A stretch of DNA of 37,013 nucleotides from Actinomycetota bacterium. Its GTDB lineage: Bacteria > Actinomycetota > Actinomycetes > S36-B12. The stretch spans positions 1-37,013 of the forward strand of contig JAUXRN010000202.1 in NCBI GenBank assembly GCA_030681835.1, read 5' to 3'. Made by a program: the position numbers and the translations under genes. The notes under the pieces were generated by a model that had not been told where the DNA came from, ran no database searches, and worked only from the letters and a program-made list of their open reading frames with translations. Shown one piece after another: positions 14,370 through 22,508 of the stretch (the stretch's first letter is position 1; each line of letters begins with the position of its first letter).

Positions 14370-15317
14370 ATGGATGCCACGGGCGCCGTGCCCCAGTCGC
14401 GGTGGGCCGACCTCGACGGGCCGGTGCACTACGTCGACTACGGGGGGCCGACGGATGCCCCGATGGTCGTCTGCGTCCACGGGCTGGGCGGCTCGCTGGT
14501 CAACTGGGCCGCCCTGGCGCCCCTGCTCACCCCGACCTGCCGAGTGGCGGCCCTCGACCTGGCCGGGTTCGGCCACACACGCGGCGGGCACCGTTCCACC
14601 GCCGTCCACGCCAACCAGCGGCTGCTCAACCGCTTCCTGCACGACGTCACCGGCTCGCCCGTCATCCTGGTGGGCAACTCGATGGGCGGACTCATCTCGA
14701 TCCTGCAGGCCCACGAGCACCCCGGCACCGTTGCCGGCCTCGTGCTCGTCGACCCGGCCCTGTCGCTCACTGGCGGTTCGCGACCCGACCCCCGCGTCCT
14801 GGCGACCTTCGCCGCGTATGCCGTGCCGGCCATCGGCCGGGCCGTGCTCGCCCGGCGACGCAGCACGATGTCGGCCGAGGAGTCGGCCCATGACCTCCTC
14901 GCCCTGTGCACCGTCGACCCGTCGCGCATCCCGACGCACGTCGTCGACCAGCACGTCCGCATGGCCGAGCAGCGGCGCTCGTACTCCGACATCGACAGCG
15001 AGCTGCTGACCGCGGCGCGATCCCTGCTCTTCGTCATCGCCGACCGGGGCAAGTACGCAGCGATGCAACGCTCGATCGCCGCCCCGGTGCTGCTCCTGCA
15101 CGGGGACAAGGACCGCCTCGTCCCCGTGGCATCGGCGCGGGCGGCAGCCCGGGCCAACCCGGCCTGGCAGTACGAGGAGGCCGCCGACGTCGGTCACGTG
15201 CCGCAACTCGAGGTGCCCGAGTGGACAGCCGAACGCATTCTCGGCTGGCTGGCTGCCCATCCCGGTGCCGTGGCGACCGCGGCCCTTGCCCGGCCGCCGC
15301 TGCTGGCCCGCCCATGA
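14370..15317 (+). CDS. Alpha/beta hydrolase (lipase/esterase-like)
   Basis: The 315-residue alpha/beta hydrolase has oxyanion motif VHGLGG (residues 36-41), nucleophile elbow GNSMGG (Ser104), acid in LHGDKDRLVP and catalytic His in VGHVPQLE. There is no signal peptide, so it acts in the cytoplasm or at the inner membrane face. Its TGA overlaps the ATG of the WS/DGAT acyltransferase, which suggests the pair works on the same neutral lipid pool. The hydrolase would release or remodel acyl groups and its partner would esterify them. Substrate class is inferred from that coupling. Confidence 0.85.
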   Translation: MDATGAVPQSRWADLDGPVHYVDYGGPTDAPMVVCVHGLGGSLVNWAALAPLLTPTCRVAALDLAGFGHTRGGHRSTAVHANQRLLNRFLHDVTGSPVILVGNSMGGLISILQAHEHPGTVAGLVLVDPALSLTGGSRPDPRVLATFAAYAVPAIGRAVLARRRSTMSAEESAHDLLALCTVDPSRIPTHVVDQHVRMAEQRRSYSDIDSELLTAARSLLFVIADRGKYAAMQRSIAAPVLLLHGDKDRLVPVASARAAARANPAWQYEEAADVGHVPQLEVPEWTAERILGWLAAHPGAVATAALARPPLLARP

Positions 15318-16708
15318 GCATCGACTGGCTCAACCCGCTGGACGCCTGGTTCTTGCAAGTGGAGACGGACACGCAGCCGATGCACGTCGGTTCGCTGCTG
15401 GTCTTCGATGGCCCGGCGCCCGCGTACCAGGACTACTGCGATCACCTGGGCTCCCGGCTGGACATCGTGCCCCGCTACCGGCAGCGCGTGCAGCGCCCAC
15501 CCCTCGACCTTGCCCGGCCGTACTGGGTCGACGACCCGCACTTCCACCTCACGTACCACGTACGGCACACGGCGGTGCCGCAGCCGGGCGGCGAGGTCCA
15601 GTTGCGCGCGCTCGCCGGGCGGATCATGTCGCAGCGGCTGGACCTCGGCCGGCCCCTGTGGGAGATGTGGCTGGTCGAGGGCCTCGAGGGCGGCCGCTGG
15701 GCCGTCATCAGCAAGGTCCACCACGCGGTGATCGACGGGGTCTCGGGCCACGAACTGCTCGAACTGCTGCTCGATCGCGACGAGGACCCACCCCCGCCGG
15801 TCCCCTCGACGTGGCAGCCGCGCCCCGCCCCCAGCCGGCAGGACGCACTCGTCGAGGCCCTCTCGTGGATGGTCCGGCTGCCGGTGATCGCCGGAAAGGC
15901 CGCGGCGAGCACCGTCTCCAAGCCCAAGTCCGCCCTCGCCACCGGAGCCACGACGTCGTCCGGGCTCCTGCGCGTGGGCCGCAAGGCGTCCGGTGCGCAC
16001 GGCCTGCTCAACGGCCCCATCGGGCCGCACCGTCGCTGGGCCTGGGGCCGAGGGGACCTGGCCCAGGTCAAGGCCATCAAGCAGGCGGCGGGATGCACCG
16101 TCAACGACGTCGTCCTCGCGGCCATCGCGGGTGGCTACCGGCAGTACTTCATCGACCGGGGCGAGCCCGTGCATGAGGAAGCCGTCCAATCGATGGTCCC
16201 CGTGTCGGTGCGCAGCTCCGATCAGCGCGGACGCCTCGGCAACCAGGTGAGCGCCATGTTCGCCAACCTCCCGGTCGACCTCGCCGACCCGCTGGACCGG
16301 CTGCGCGCGGTGGCGGAGCAGATGCACCAGCTGAAGGCCAGCGGCGAGGCCATCGGCGTCGGTTCGATGGTGTCGGCCGCCGAGTTCGTGCCGCCCACAC
16401 TCGTCACGCTGGCCGCCCGGATGTCCAGTTCCGTCGGCCAGCGCCTGTTCAACACCGTGACGACCAACATCCCCGGGCCCCAGTACCCGCTGTACCTGCT
16501 CGGGCGCCGGATGCGCGACATGTTCCCGTACATCCCCATCGCCGACGGGGCCCGGATCAGCATCGGCATCGTGTCCTACAACGGCAGCCTGGCCTTCGCC
16601 GCAACCGGCGACTACGACGCGGTGCCGGACCTCGACGACCTGTGCCGGCACATCGAGGCCGCCCTCCACGAACTGACGGCAGCGATCGTCGCGGTCGAGC
16701 CCGGCTAG
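15314..16708 (+). CDS. Wax ester synthase / diacylglycerol acyltransferase (WS/DGAT)
   Basis: The 464-residue acyltransferase has the condensing motif HHAVIDG (His136, His137, Asp141, Gly142), PLWEMWLVEGL just before it, and the conserved NDVVLAAIAGG segment with the NIPGP loop in the C-terminal half. These mark the bacterial WS/DGAT family, which transfers acyl groups from acyl-CoA to diacylglycerol or fatty alcohols to make triacylglycerol or wax ester stores. Length is normal for the family. Start ATG at 15314 overlaps the hydrolase stop. It converges on the permease gene with only 12 bp between stops, and I see no clear terminator there. Confidence 0.92.
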   Translation: MSIDWLNPLDAWFLQVETDTQPMHVGSLLVFDGPAPAYQDYCDHLGSRLDIVPRYRQRVQRPPLDLARPYWVDDPHFHLTYHVRHTAVPQPGGEVQLRALAGRIMSQRLDLGRPLWEMWLVEGLEGGRWAVISKVHHAVIDGVSGHELLELLLDRDEDPPPPVPSTWQPRPAPSRQDALVEALSWMVRLPVIAGKAAASTVSKPKSALATGATTSSGLLRVGRKASGAHGLLNGPIGPHRRWAWGRGDLAQVKAIKQAAGCTVNDVVLAAIAGGYRQYFIDRGEPVHEEAVQSMVPVSVRSSDQRGRLGNQVSAMFANLPVDLADPLDRLRAVAEQMHQLKASGEAIGVGSMVSAAEFVPPTLVTLAARMSSSVGQRLFNTVTTNIPGPQYPLYLLGRRMRDMFPYIPIADGARISIGIVSYNGSLAFAATGDYDAVPDLDDLCRHIEAALHELTAAIVAVEPG

Positions 16709-16720
16709 ACGTCCTCGCCC

Positions 16721-17770
16721 CTAGACGGCGTCCGCCATCGCCTCACGCTCGGGACCAGGCTGAGCGCTGCCACCGCCGGCGATCTTCCGCCGGGCTCGGC
16801 GGCTGAGCAGCCGGTACACGGTCTCGCGGATCACCACGACGATGATGATGACCAGGCTCTGCACGATGTACTGGGTCGAGTTCGGCCATCCCGCCGCCAG
16901 CACGATCTGGTTCAGCTGGGTCAGGAAGAGGGCGGCGATGGCACTGGCGACGATCGATGCGACGCCTCCGCTGAGGGCCGTGCCGCCGAGCACGACCGCC
17001 GCGATGGACGGCAGCAGGTACGGGTCACCGATGAAGATGTTCGGCGTCTGCACGTAGCCGGCCAACAGGGCACCCGCAGCCCCGTAGCAGGCGCCGGCGG
17101 CCGCGTAGGCGAGCATCTCGTAGCGCTTCACCCTCAGGCCAAGCACGGTCGACGCCCTCGGACTCACCCCGATGGCGGTCAAGCGCCACCCCACAGTGGT
17201 TCGCTTGGTGATGAAGGCCACCACGATGATGATGACGAGGGCGATGATCATGGTGTTGGGCAGCCCGAGCGTGCGCTCGAGCGTGAATGTCTTGAGGACG
17301 TCCGTAGCACCCACCGGCGTGCCCTGCGTCAGCCATAGGACGAAGCCGTACAGCAAGGCGTTCATGGCAAGCGTCACGATCAGCGATGTCGCCTCGAACC
17401 GGGCGACGACGAACCCGGACAGCAGGCCGAACAGGGCCGGGATCAGCACGGCCGCGAGGGCGCCGAGCCACAGGCGACTGTCATCGCCCTCGGGGATCCA
17501 CGTGACCAGCACCGCGGCGAGGGAGATCATCCCGGGAACGGACAGGTCGAATCCGCGCTGCTGGATGACCAGGGTCTGGCCGATCGCGACGAGCGCGAGG
17601 ACTGACGCGAAGGGCAGCATGCCGTTCAGTGCCGCCCAGGAGAGGCTGCCTGGCGCAAGGAGCGGACTGATGATGAACAGGACGATCGTGGCGATGACGA
17701 TCGACGCAGTCGATCCGTAGAACAGGCTCCACACATTGAAGCCGCGCGGCTTGCCGAAGCCCTCGTCCAT
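16721..17770 (-). CDS. Sugar-type ABC transporter permease (RbsC family)
   Basis: This 349-residue inner-membrane protein has about nine to ten hydrophobic spans. Its RbsC-type landmarks are ALVAIGQTLVIQQRGFDLSVPGMISLAA, FVVARFEATSLIVTLAMNALLYG and GDPYLLPSIAAVVLGGTALSGG. It would form one half of the channel for a carbohydrate or similar ligand. Because the neighbouring gene already carries a fused permease domain, the complex probably has two different permease halves. The start at 17770 lies one base after the fusion gene's stop. It is the last gene of the operon. The C-terminus has a short cytoplasmic charged tail. Confidence 0.88.
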   Translation of the reverse strand: MDEGFGKPRGFNVWSLFYGSTASIVIATIVLFIISPLLAPGSLSWAALNGMLPFASVLALVAIGQTLVIQQRGFDLSVPGMISLAAVLVTWIPEGDDSRLWLGALAAVLIPALFGLLSGFVVARFEATSLIVTLAMNALLYGFVLWLTQGTPVGATDVLKTFTLERTLGLPNTMIIALVIIIVVAFITKRTTVGWRLTAIGVSPRASTVLGLRVKRYEMLAYAAAGACYGAAGALLAGYVQTPNIFIGDPYLLPSIAAVVLGGTALSGGVASIVASAIAALFLTQLNQIVLAAGWPNSTQYIVQSLVIIIVVVIRETVYRLLSRRARRKIAGGGSAQPGPEREAMADAV

Positions 17771-17771
17771 G

Positions 17772-20255
17772 TCAGGCCCCTGACTTCCGGACGGTCGCGA
17801 AGAGGACCGTTGAGCCCAGCAGGAGGATCCCCATGAGCCAGTACTGCCATGACTGGCCCAGTTGCAGGAAGGTCGTCACATTGGTGACCTGCACGATGAG
17901 GAGCGCACCGAAGAAGGCCCCGATGTACGAGCCCCTGCCGCCCATGACCCGCGCACCACCGAGCACCACAGCAGTGATGCTGGCCAGCGTGTAGGTCACG
18001 CCCGAGGACGGGTCTCCGATGCCCACCTGCGCCATCAGCAGGATTCCCACGGGAATGACGAGGGCCGACGTGGCGACGTACGAAAGGAAGCGCACTCGTC
18101 CCACGCGGACACCGATCCGGGCAGCGGCGTCGGCGTTCGACCCGATCGCGCGGAGAGACAGGCCGGCTCGGGACCGGCGCAGCACGATCTCGAGGATGAT
18201 GATGATCGCCACCACCACGATGATGGACACCGGAATGGGTCCGACCTTTGCGGCGATCACATCGGTCACGCTCTCCGCGATCGAGCCCTGCGGTCGATCG
18301 CGCATCGTCAGCGACAGCCCGCGCAGAAGCATGAAGACGGCCAAGGTCGCTATGACAGGGTTCACCTTGAGGCCCTGCACGAGGCCGCCGTTGATGGCGC
18401 CCACCCCAAGTCCCGCACCGATGACCAGCAGGAAGCCGACCAGCCACCAGATGCTGCCGACGTCGTCCACGATGTAGAACGAAGCGATCACCAGCAGGAA
18501 TCCGGACAGCGGCCCCACGGACAGGTCGAAGCCCCCACCCAGCATCGCCGTCTGCTGCGCCACCGCGATCATCGCCAGCGGAGCCAGCAGAGCGAGCAGG
18601 CCGGTGAGGTTCAGCGGGGTCAGGTAGAAGGAGTTCTGAAGCGCGACGTAGGCACCGAGAAGCACGACAAGGACCGCCAGGACGATCGAGGCCGCGTAGT
18701 CGCCCCGCAGCCATCGGGGAAGGCGTATGGCCTTGCGCCCCTCGTTCAGCCGCTCCCGCATGGAGGTGGAGCTCAGCGCGGCTGTCGTGATCGCCTGCTC
18801 GCTGATGTCGTCCCCGTTCAACTCCTGCACGATCCGCCCGCGCGAGACGATGACGACGCGGTCGCATAGGCCGGCGAGCTCAAGGTTGTCCGATGACATC
18901 ACGACCACGGCGGCTCCGTCGTTGGCCGTTTGCCGCATGATGTTGTAGATCTCGACACGGGCGCCGGCGTCAACGCCCTGGGTCGGCTCCTCCGCGACGA
19001 GCACGGACGGTGTGCCTCCGGCGGATCGGGCCATCAGGATCTTCTGCTGGTTGCCCCCCGAAAGGGAGGACACGGTCGTGCCCAGGGTGGGGGTCTTGAT
19101 CGAGAAGCGGTCCACGGCCTTCTGCGCGGTGTCACGGACCTTGCCCCGCCGCACGACGCCCGCCTGGGAGACGGTGGCCAGTTCGCCCAGCGCGATGTTG
19201 TCGGATACCGACAACGGCAGGAAGACGCCCTCGACGTGACGGTCAGCCGGGATGAACATCAATCCGGCGCTCGTGCTCGCGGTCGTCGACCCCGTGCGGA
19301 CCGATCGATCATCGATGCGCAGGCTGCCGGAGGCGGCCCCCAGCCCGCATAGCGCCCGGATGAACGCGTCCTGCCCGTTGCCCTGAACGCCTGCGATGCC
19401 CACCACCTCTCCGGGCCTGGCCTGGAAATCCACCGGCCCGAACCCGGAGCCGCGGAAGTCCGTGACCTCGATGCCCCCGCCGCCGATGGAGGCCGTTCCC
19501 TTCTGCGGGAAGACGGCATCGAGCTCGCGGCCGATGACCAACGAGATGATCTGGTGCTCGTTCACCTCGGCACTGGGGAACGTCCCGCGCACCTTGCCAT
19601 CCCGCAGAACCGTGATCCGATCCGCGATGGACTTCACCTCGGGGATCCGGTGCGAGATGTACACGACGGCCCCACCCTGGTCGACGAGTCGCCGGACCTG
19701 GGTGAAGAGCAGTTCGGACTCCTCGAAGTTCAGGTGCTCAGTGGGCTCATCCAGGACGAGGACCTTCGGCTGAGTGCTCAGCGCCCTTGCCACCTCGACG
19801 ATCTGCCGCTGCTCGACCGTGAGGTCGTCGACCCGCGTGCGGGGGTCGATCTCCAATCCCCAGGGCGCGAGCCACTCCTGGGCCCACGCTCGGGCCTTGC
19901 CCACGTTGCCGATCCAGCGTCGGCCGCGCGTGAGCTCCATGTTCTCCAGCACGGTGAGCTGGGGCAGCAAGGCCGGCGTCTGACGAACGATGGCCAGGCC
20001 GAGCGATTGAGCCAGCCGCGGATCAGCCGCCGAGAGCGGCTGACCTTGGATCGTGACGGATCCCGTGTCCGGAGCCAGTGCACCGGAAGCCACCGCCATC
20101 AGCGTTGACTTCCCTGCACCGTTCTCGCCCACCAGGGCGTGAACCTCGCCTCGCCGCACCTCGATACTGACGCCGGTCAGCGCCCGGACACCCGGGAACG
20201 ACTTGTCGACATCCTTGAGGGCGAGCAGAAGGTCTCCGGACACGGGATCCGTCAT
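17772..20255 (-). CDS. Fused ABC ATPase-permease (RbsA-RbsC fusion)
   Basis: The 827-residue protein joins a double ATPase of the RbsA type (about residues 10-500) to a full RbsC-type permease (about 525-827). ATPase 1 has Walker A GENGAGKST (43-51), a changed signature LTVEQ (145-149) and Walker B VLDEP (Asp169, Glu170). ATPase 2 has the usual degenerate Walker A (GVQGNGQDAF), an intact LSGGNQQK signature and EEPTQGVD in place of DEPT. The permease half carries AQQTAMLGGGFDLSVGPLSG and SITAVVLGGARVMGG. It would power and partly form a sugar importer. The start at 20255 has GGAGCGG 8 bases upstream; the ATG at 20270 has none. Confidence 0.88.
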   Translation of the reverse strand: MTDPVSGDLLLALKDVDKSFPGVRALTGVSIEVRRGEVHALVGENGAGKSTLMAVASGALAPDTGSVTIQGQPLSAADPRLAQSLGLAIVRQTPALLPQLTVLENMELTRGRRWIGNVGKARAWAQEWLAPWGLEIDPRTRVDDLTVEQRQIVEVARALSTQPKVLVLDEPTEHLNFEESELLFTQVRRLVDQGGAVVYISHRIPEVKSIADRITVLRDGKVRGTFPSAEVNEHQIISLVIGRELDAVFPQKGTASIGGGGIEVTDFRGSGFGPVDFQARPGEVVGIAGVQGNGQDAFIRALCGLGAASGSLRIDDRSVRTGSTTASTSAGLMFIPADRHVEGVFLPLSVSDNIALGELATVSQAGVVRRGKVRDTAQKAVDRFSIKTPTLGTTVSSLSGGNQQKILMARSAGGTPSVLVAEEPTQGVDAGARVEIYNIMRQTANDGAAVVVMSSDNLELAGLCDRVVIVSRGRIVQELNGDDISEQAITTAALSSTSMRERLNEGRKAIRLPRWLRGDYAASIVLAVLVVLLGAYVALQNSFYLTPLNLTGLLALLAPLAMIAVAQQTAMLGGGFDLSVGPLSGFLLVIASFYIVDDVGSIWWLVGFLLVIGAGLGVGAINGGLVQGLKVNPVIATLAVFMLLRGLSLTMRDRPQGSIAESVTDVIAAKVGPIPVSIIVVVAIIIILEIVLRRSRAGLSLRAIGSNADAAARIGVRVGRVRFLSYVATSALVIPVGILLMAQVGIGDPSSGVTYTLASITAVVLGGARVMGGRGSYIGAFFGALLIVQVTNVTTFLQLGQSWQYWLMGILLLGSTVLFATVRKSGA

Positions 20256-20290
20256 TACGTCCGCTCCCATTCGCTACGTGGTCATGCGTC

Positions 20291-21496
20291 CTACTGGAAT
20301 AGCGCCGTGAGCTGCTCGGCGCTCAACTGGGAGGACAGGATCGCGTCCGGCGGCAGGTCCGCGTTGCACACGGGGGCGGCCGCGTCCTGCTCCGTCGAGT
20401 CCTCGCTGAGGGGCAGGCTGAGGATCATCGGCTCCGGGTCGTCGATCCCCTGGTAGGCCGCAACTGCACGGCGCAGCGCCACTCGCGAGATCCACGTCCG
20501 GGACGAGATCGTTGCGATCTGGTAGTCCGGGTTCGCATCCTTGTTGTCGTACCACAGGCAGGCGAACTCGTTGGAGTCGTTTGCCGACCACGGCGGGATC
20601 GGCTTGTCGGCCGCCTGGAACGCGCGGATTCCGCCAACGGAACCGCCGCCGTAATCCGACACGATGCCGTCGATCTGGCCGTACTTGGTGATCAATCCGG
20701 CCACGACCTTCTGCGTCTCGCCGGGCTCCCAGTTGGTGACAGCGAAACCGTCGTCCTTGTTGAGGAGCGTGACGCCCGGGTTCTCGTTCACGGCCTCGAG
20801 GACGCCATCGAAGACGGCCTGGCTGTAGCCGTTCCCAGCGGTTCCGCCGAGCATGACGAGGTTGCCCTCGCCGCCCATCTGCTTGATGGTCCAGTCCGCC
20901 AGCGCACGGCCGTACGCCTTGACATCCTCCGCGACGAACGCGGTGTAGTCCTCACCGGGCGTGCCACCGGGCCCGGCCACGTAGGGCACCACCTGGACGC
21001 CGGCCTCCGTGGCTGCCTTGACGGCGGGCAGGAGCGCCTCAGCGGAGTCGGCGAACGTGATGATGACGTTGGCGCCCTGAGCAACCAGGCCGTTGAAGTC
21101 CGAGATCGCCTTCTGCGGATCGGCCTGGGCGTCGGTGTAGAGGACCTGAGTGATGTTGGGGCACTTGGCTGCCTCGTCCTCGAACTCGGCGCGCGTGATC
21201 TTGCGCCACGAGTTGCCGCCGAAGCCGTCAGCGAGCGCGACGACCATTGGCTTGTCGCCGCACAACGACGTGATGTCCGGCAGCAACTGGTCGGTCGTGC
21301 CCGTAGTGCTCACATATCCCTCGTCCGCCGGCTCGGCGCTCTCAGCCGGGGCTGCCGACTCGCTGGCCGCGGCCGAGGCGGCAGGCTCCTGGCCCTCCGC
21401 CGATGACTCCGCGGTGCTGGTCGGTGTCGCACACCCGGCCAGTAGAAGCGCACCGACCGCAGCGACCCCCACCAAGCTCTTCTTCCCTGATTTCAC
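20291..21496 (-). CDS. Substrate-binding lipoprotein of the RbsB type
   Basis: The 401-residue binding protein starts at a GTG with AGGAGG about 6 bases upstream. It has lipobox LLAGC (Cys22) and a long Ala/Ser/Glu-rich linker to about residue 60. A periplasmic-binding-protein-like sugar-binding domain follows: VALADGFGGNSWRKITRAEFEDEA, ISDFNGLVAQGANVIITFADS, VPYVAGPGG, DGIVSDYGGGSVGG. It would deliver a carbohydrate-like ligand to the fused transporter downstream. Ligand cannot be named; the downstream-encoded permeases and the upstream SDR suggest a sugar, polyol or related hydroxylated compound. Confidence 0.88.
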   Translation of the reverse strand: MKSGKKSLVGVAAVGALLLAGCATPTSTAESSAEGQEPAASAAASESAAPAESAEPADEGYVSTTGTTDQLLPDITSLCGDKPMVVALADGFGGNSWRKITRAEFEDEAAKCPNITQVLYTDAQADPQKAISDFNGLVAQGANVIITFADSAEALLPAVKAATEAGVQVVPYVAGPGGTPGEDYTAFVAEDVKAYGRALADWTIKQMGGEGNLVMLGGTAGNGYSQAVFDGVLEAVNENPGVTLLNKDDGFAVTNWEPGETQKVVAGLITKYGQIDGIVSDYGGGSVGGIRAFQAADKPIPPWSANDSNEFACLWYDNKDANPDYQIATISSRTWISRVALRRAVAAYQGIDDPEPMILSLPLSEDSTEQDAAAPVCNADLPPDAILSSQLSAEQLTALFQ

Positions 21497-21550
21497 TACG
21501 TCCTCCTGTCTGGCCAGTGGTCCACACGAACCGCTGGCGCCCTATTGGAG

Positions 21551-21575
21551 CTTCTGGCCCACCCGAGGCCAGAGG
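21551..21575 (-). terminator. Stem-loop between SDR and binding-protein genes
   Basis: A 9-bp stem (21551-21559 with 21567-21575, including perfect TCTGGCC/GGCCAGA arms) and a 7-base loop lie immediately after the SDR stop. No T-run follows. The hairpin could attenuate transcription, or protect or process the operon mRNA so that the binding protein is made at a different level from the SDR. Confidence 0.45.
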
Positions 21576-21576
21576 A

Positions 21577-22296
21577 CTACTGAGCGAGATACCCGCCATC
21601 GATGACGAGTTCCGACCCGGTGACGAACTTCGCCTCGTCCGAGGCGAGATAGAGGCAGCCGTACGCGATCTCGACGGGGAGTCCCGCGCGCTTCATGGGC
21701 GTGGCATTCACCACCCAGTCGTTGATCGCCTGATCCTGCGACTGCGTCAGTGGCGTGTCGATGAAGCCCGGATGCACGGAGTTGCAGCGGATGCCCTGTT
21801 CGGCATACGTGATGGCCACGTTCTTGGACATGTTGCGAACTGCGCCCTTGGTGGCGTGGTACGCAAACCCGCCCGCGACAGCCGCACTGCCCCAGATCGA
21901 CGAGATGTTGATGATCGAGCCGTTGCCCCGCTCGAGCATGTGGGGGATCACCGAACGCATCCCCAGCCACACGCCTGTCTGGTTGACGGCGACGACCTTG
22001 TCCCAGCCGTCGTGATCGAGCTCGTGAGCCGGCTCGTAGACGATTATGCCGGCGTTGTTGACCAGGACGTCGATGCCGCCGAACCGGTCCAAGGTCAACG
22101 CGGTCACGCGCTTCCAGTCCTCATCCTTGGCCACATCGAGCGTCTCGAAGTGGACGTCCCCTCGGTAGGGATCGCGCTTCGTCAGGCTCGTGGCCACGAC
22201 GGTGGCACCGTGGTCAGCGAACAGCTGCGCGACCGCGTACCCGATACCCCGGGACGCACCCGTGACGATGGCGACCTTGCCCTCGAGTCGGCTCAT
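21577..22296 (-). CDS. Short-chain dehydrogenase/reductase
   Basis: The 239-residue classical SDR has cofactor motif TGASRGIG (12-19), the NNAG motif, catalytic Ser in NISSIWG and Tyr/Lys in YHATK. It uses NAD(P)H to interconvert an alcohol and a ketone in the cytoplasm. The substrate is unknown. Placement at the head of a sugar-type ABC operon suggests it oxidises the imported sugar or polyol. Start at 22296 has GGAAG upstream; an in-frame extension to 22332 would run through the palindrome at 22320-22336 and is rejected. Confidence 0.88.
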   Translation of the reverse strand: MSRLEGKVAIVTGASRGIGYAVAQLFADHGATVVATSLTKRDPYRGDVHFETLDVAKDEDWKRVTALTLDRFGGIDVLVNNAGIIVYEPAHELDHDGWDKVVAVNQTGVWLGMRSVIPHMLERGNGSIINISSIWGSAAVAGGFAYHATKGAVRNMSKNVAITYAEQGIRCNSVHPGFIDTPLTQSQDQAINDWVVNATPMKRAGLPVEIAYGCLYLASDEAKFVTGSELVIDGGYLAQ

Positions 22297-22319
22297 GCGC
22301 TTCCACCCTTCGACACGCA

Positions 22320-22336
22320 TCCGGTGCTGCACCGGA
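22320..22336. promoter_or_regulatory. 17-bp perfect palindrome upstream of the SDR gene
   Basis: TCCGGTGC-T-GCACCGGA is a perfect inverted repeat with a single central base, 24 bases before the SDR start. It could be a repressor operator of the LacI or GntR style or a leader hairpin for the transporter operon. Confidence 0.5.
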
Positions 22337-22395
22337 CGTCCTAGTGATGAGGACCATCGAAGGGCTGCTGCTCAGGGGGTGCGGCCGCGCGCGCA

Positions 22396-22430
22396 TCTCA
22401 CTTTGAGACGCCATGCCCCACACGTGTCTC
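22396..22430. promoter_or_regulatory. Overlapping GAGAC/GTCTC inverted repeats
   Basis: TCTCA-CTT-TGAGA (22396-22408) overlaps a second pair GAGAC-N16-GTCTC (22405-22409 and 22426-22430). They lie about 100-130 bp upstream of the SDR start and after the AcoR-like regulator gene, a distance typical of activator sites. The heptamer GTGTCTC (22424-22430) recurs on the minus strand at 24369-24375, upstream of the regulator gene itself. Confidence 0.45.
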
Positions 22431-22508
22431 GTTTCTAGCCACTTGGATCACGGGGCGGTAACGGCCGGCGAGCTCACGGGCCTACCTCGGGAACACGAAG
22501 CCCGGGTG

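Noticed and set aside
15194-16669. 491-codon minus-strand frame
   Set aside because: Antisense to WS/DGAT, whose HHAVIDG motif and family length are intact.
17626-18867. 413-codon minus-strand frame in another phase
   Set aside because: Same strand but out of frame with the fused transporter; the translation is Arg/Gly/His-rich with no motif.
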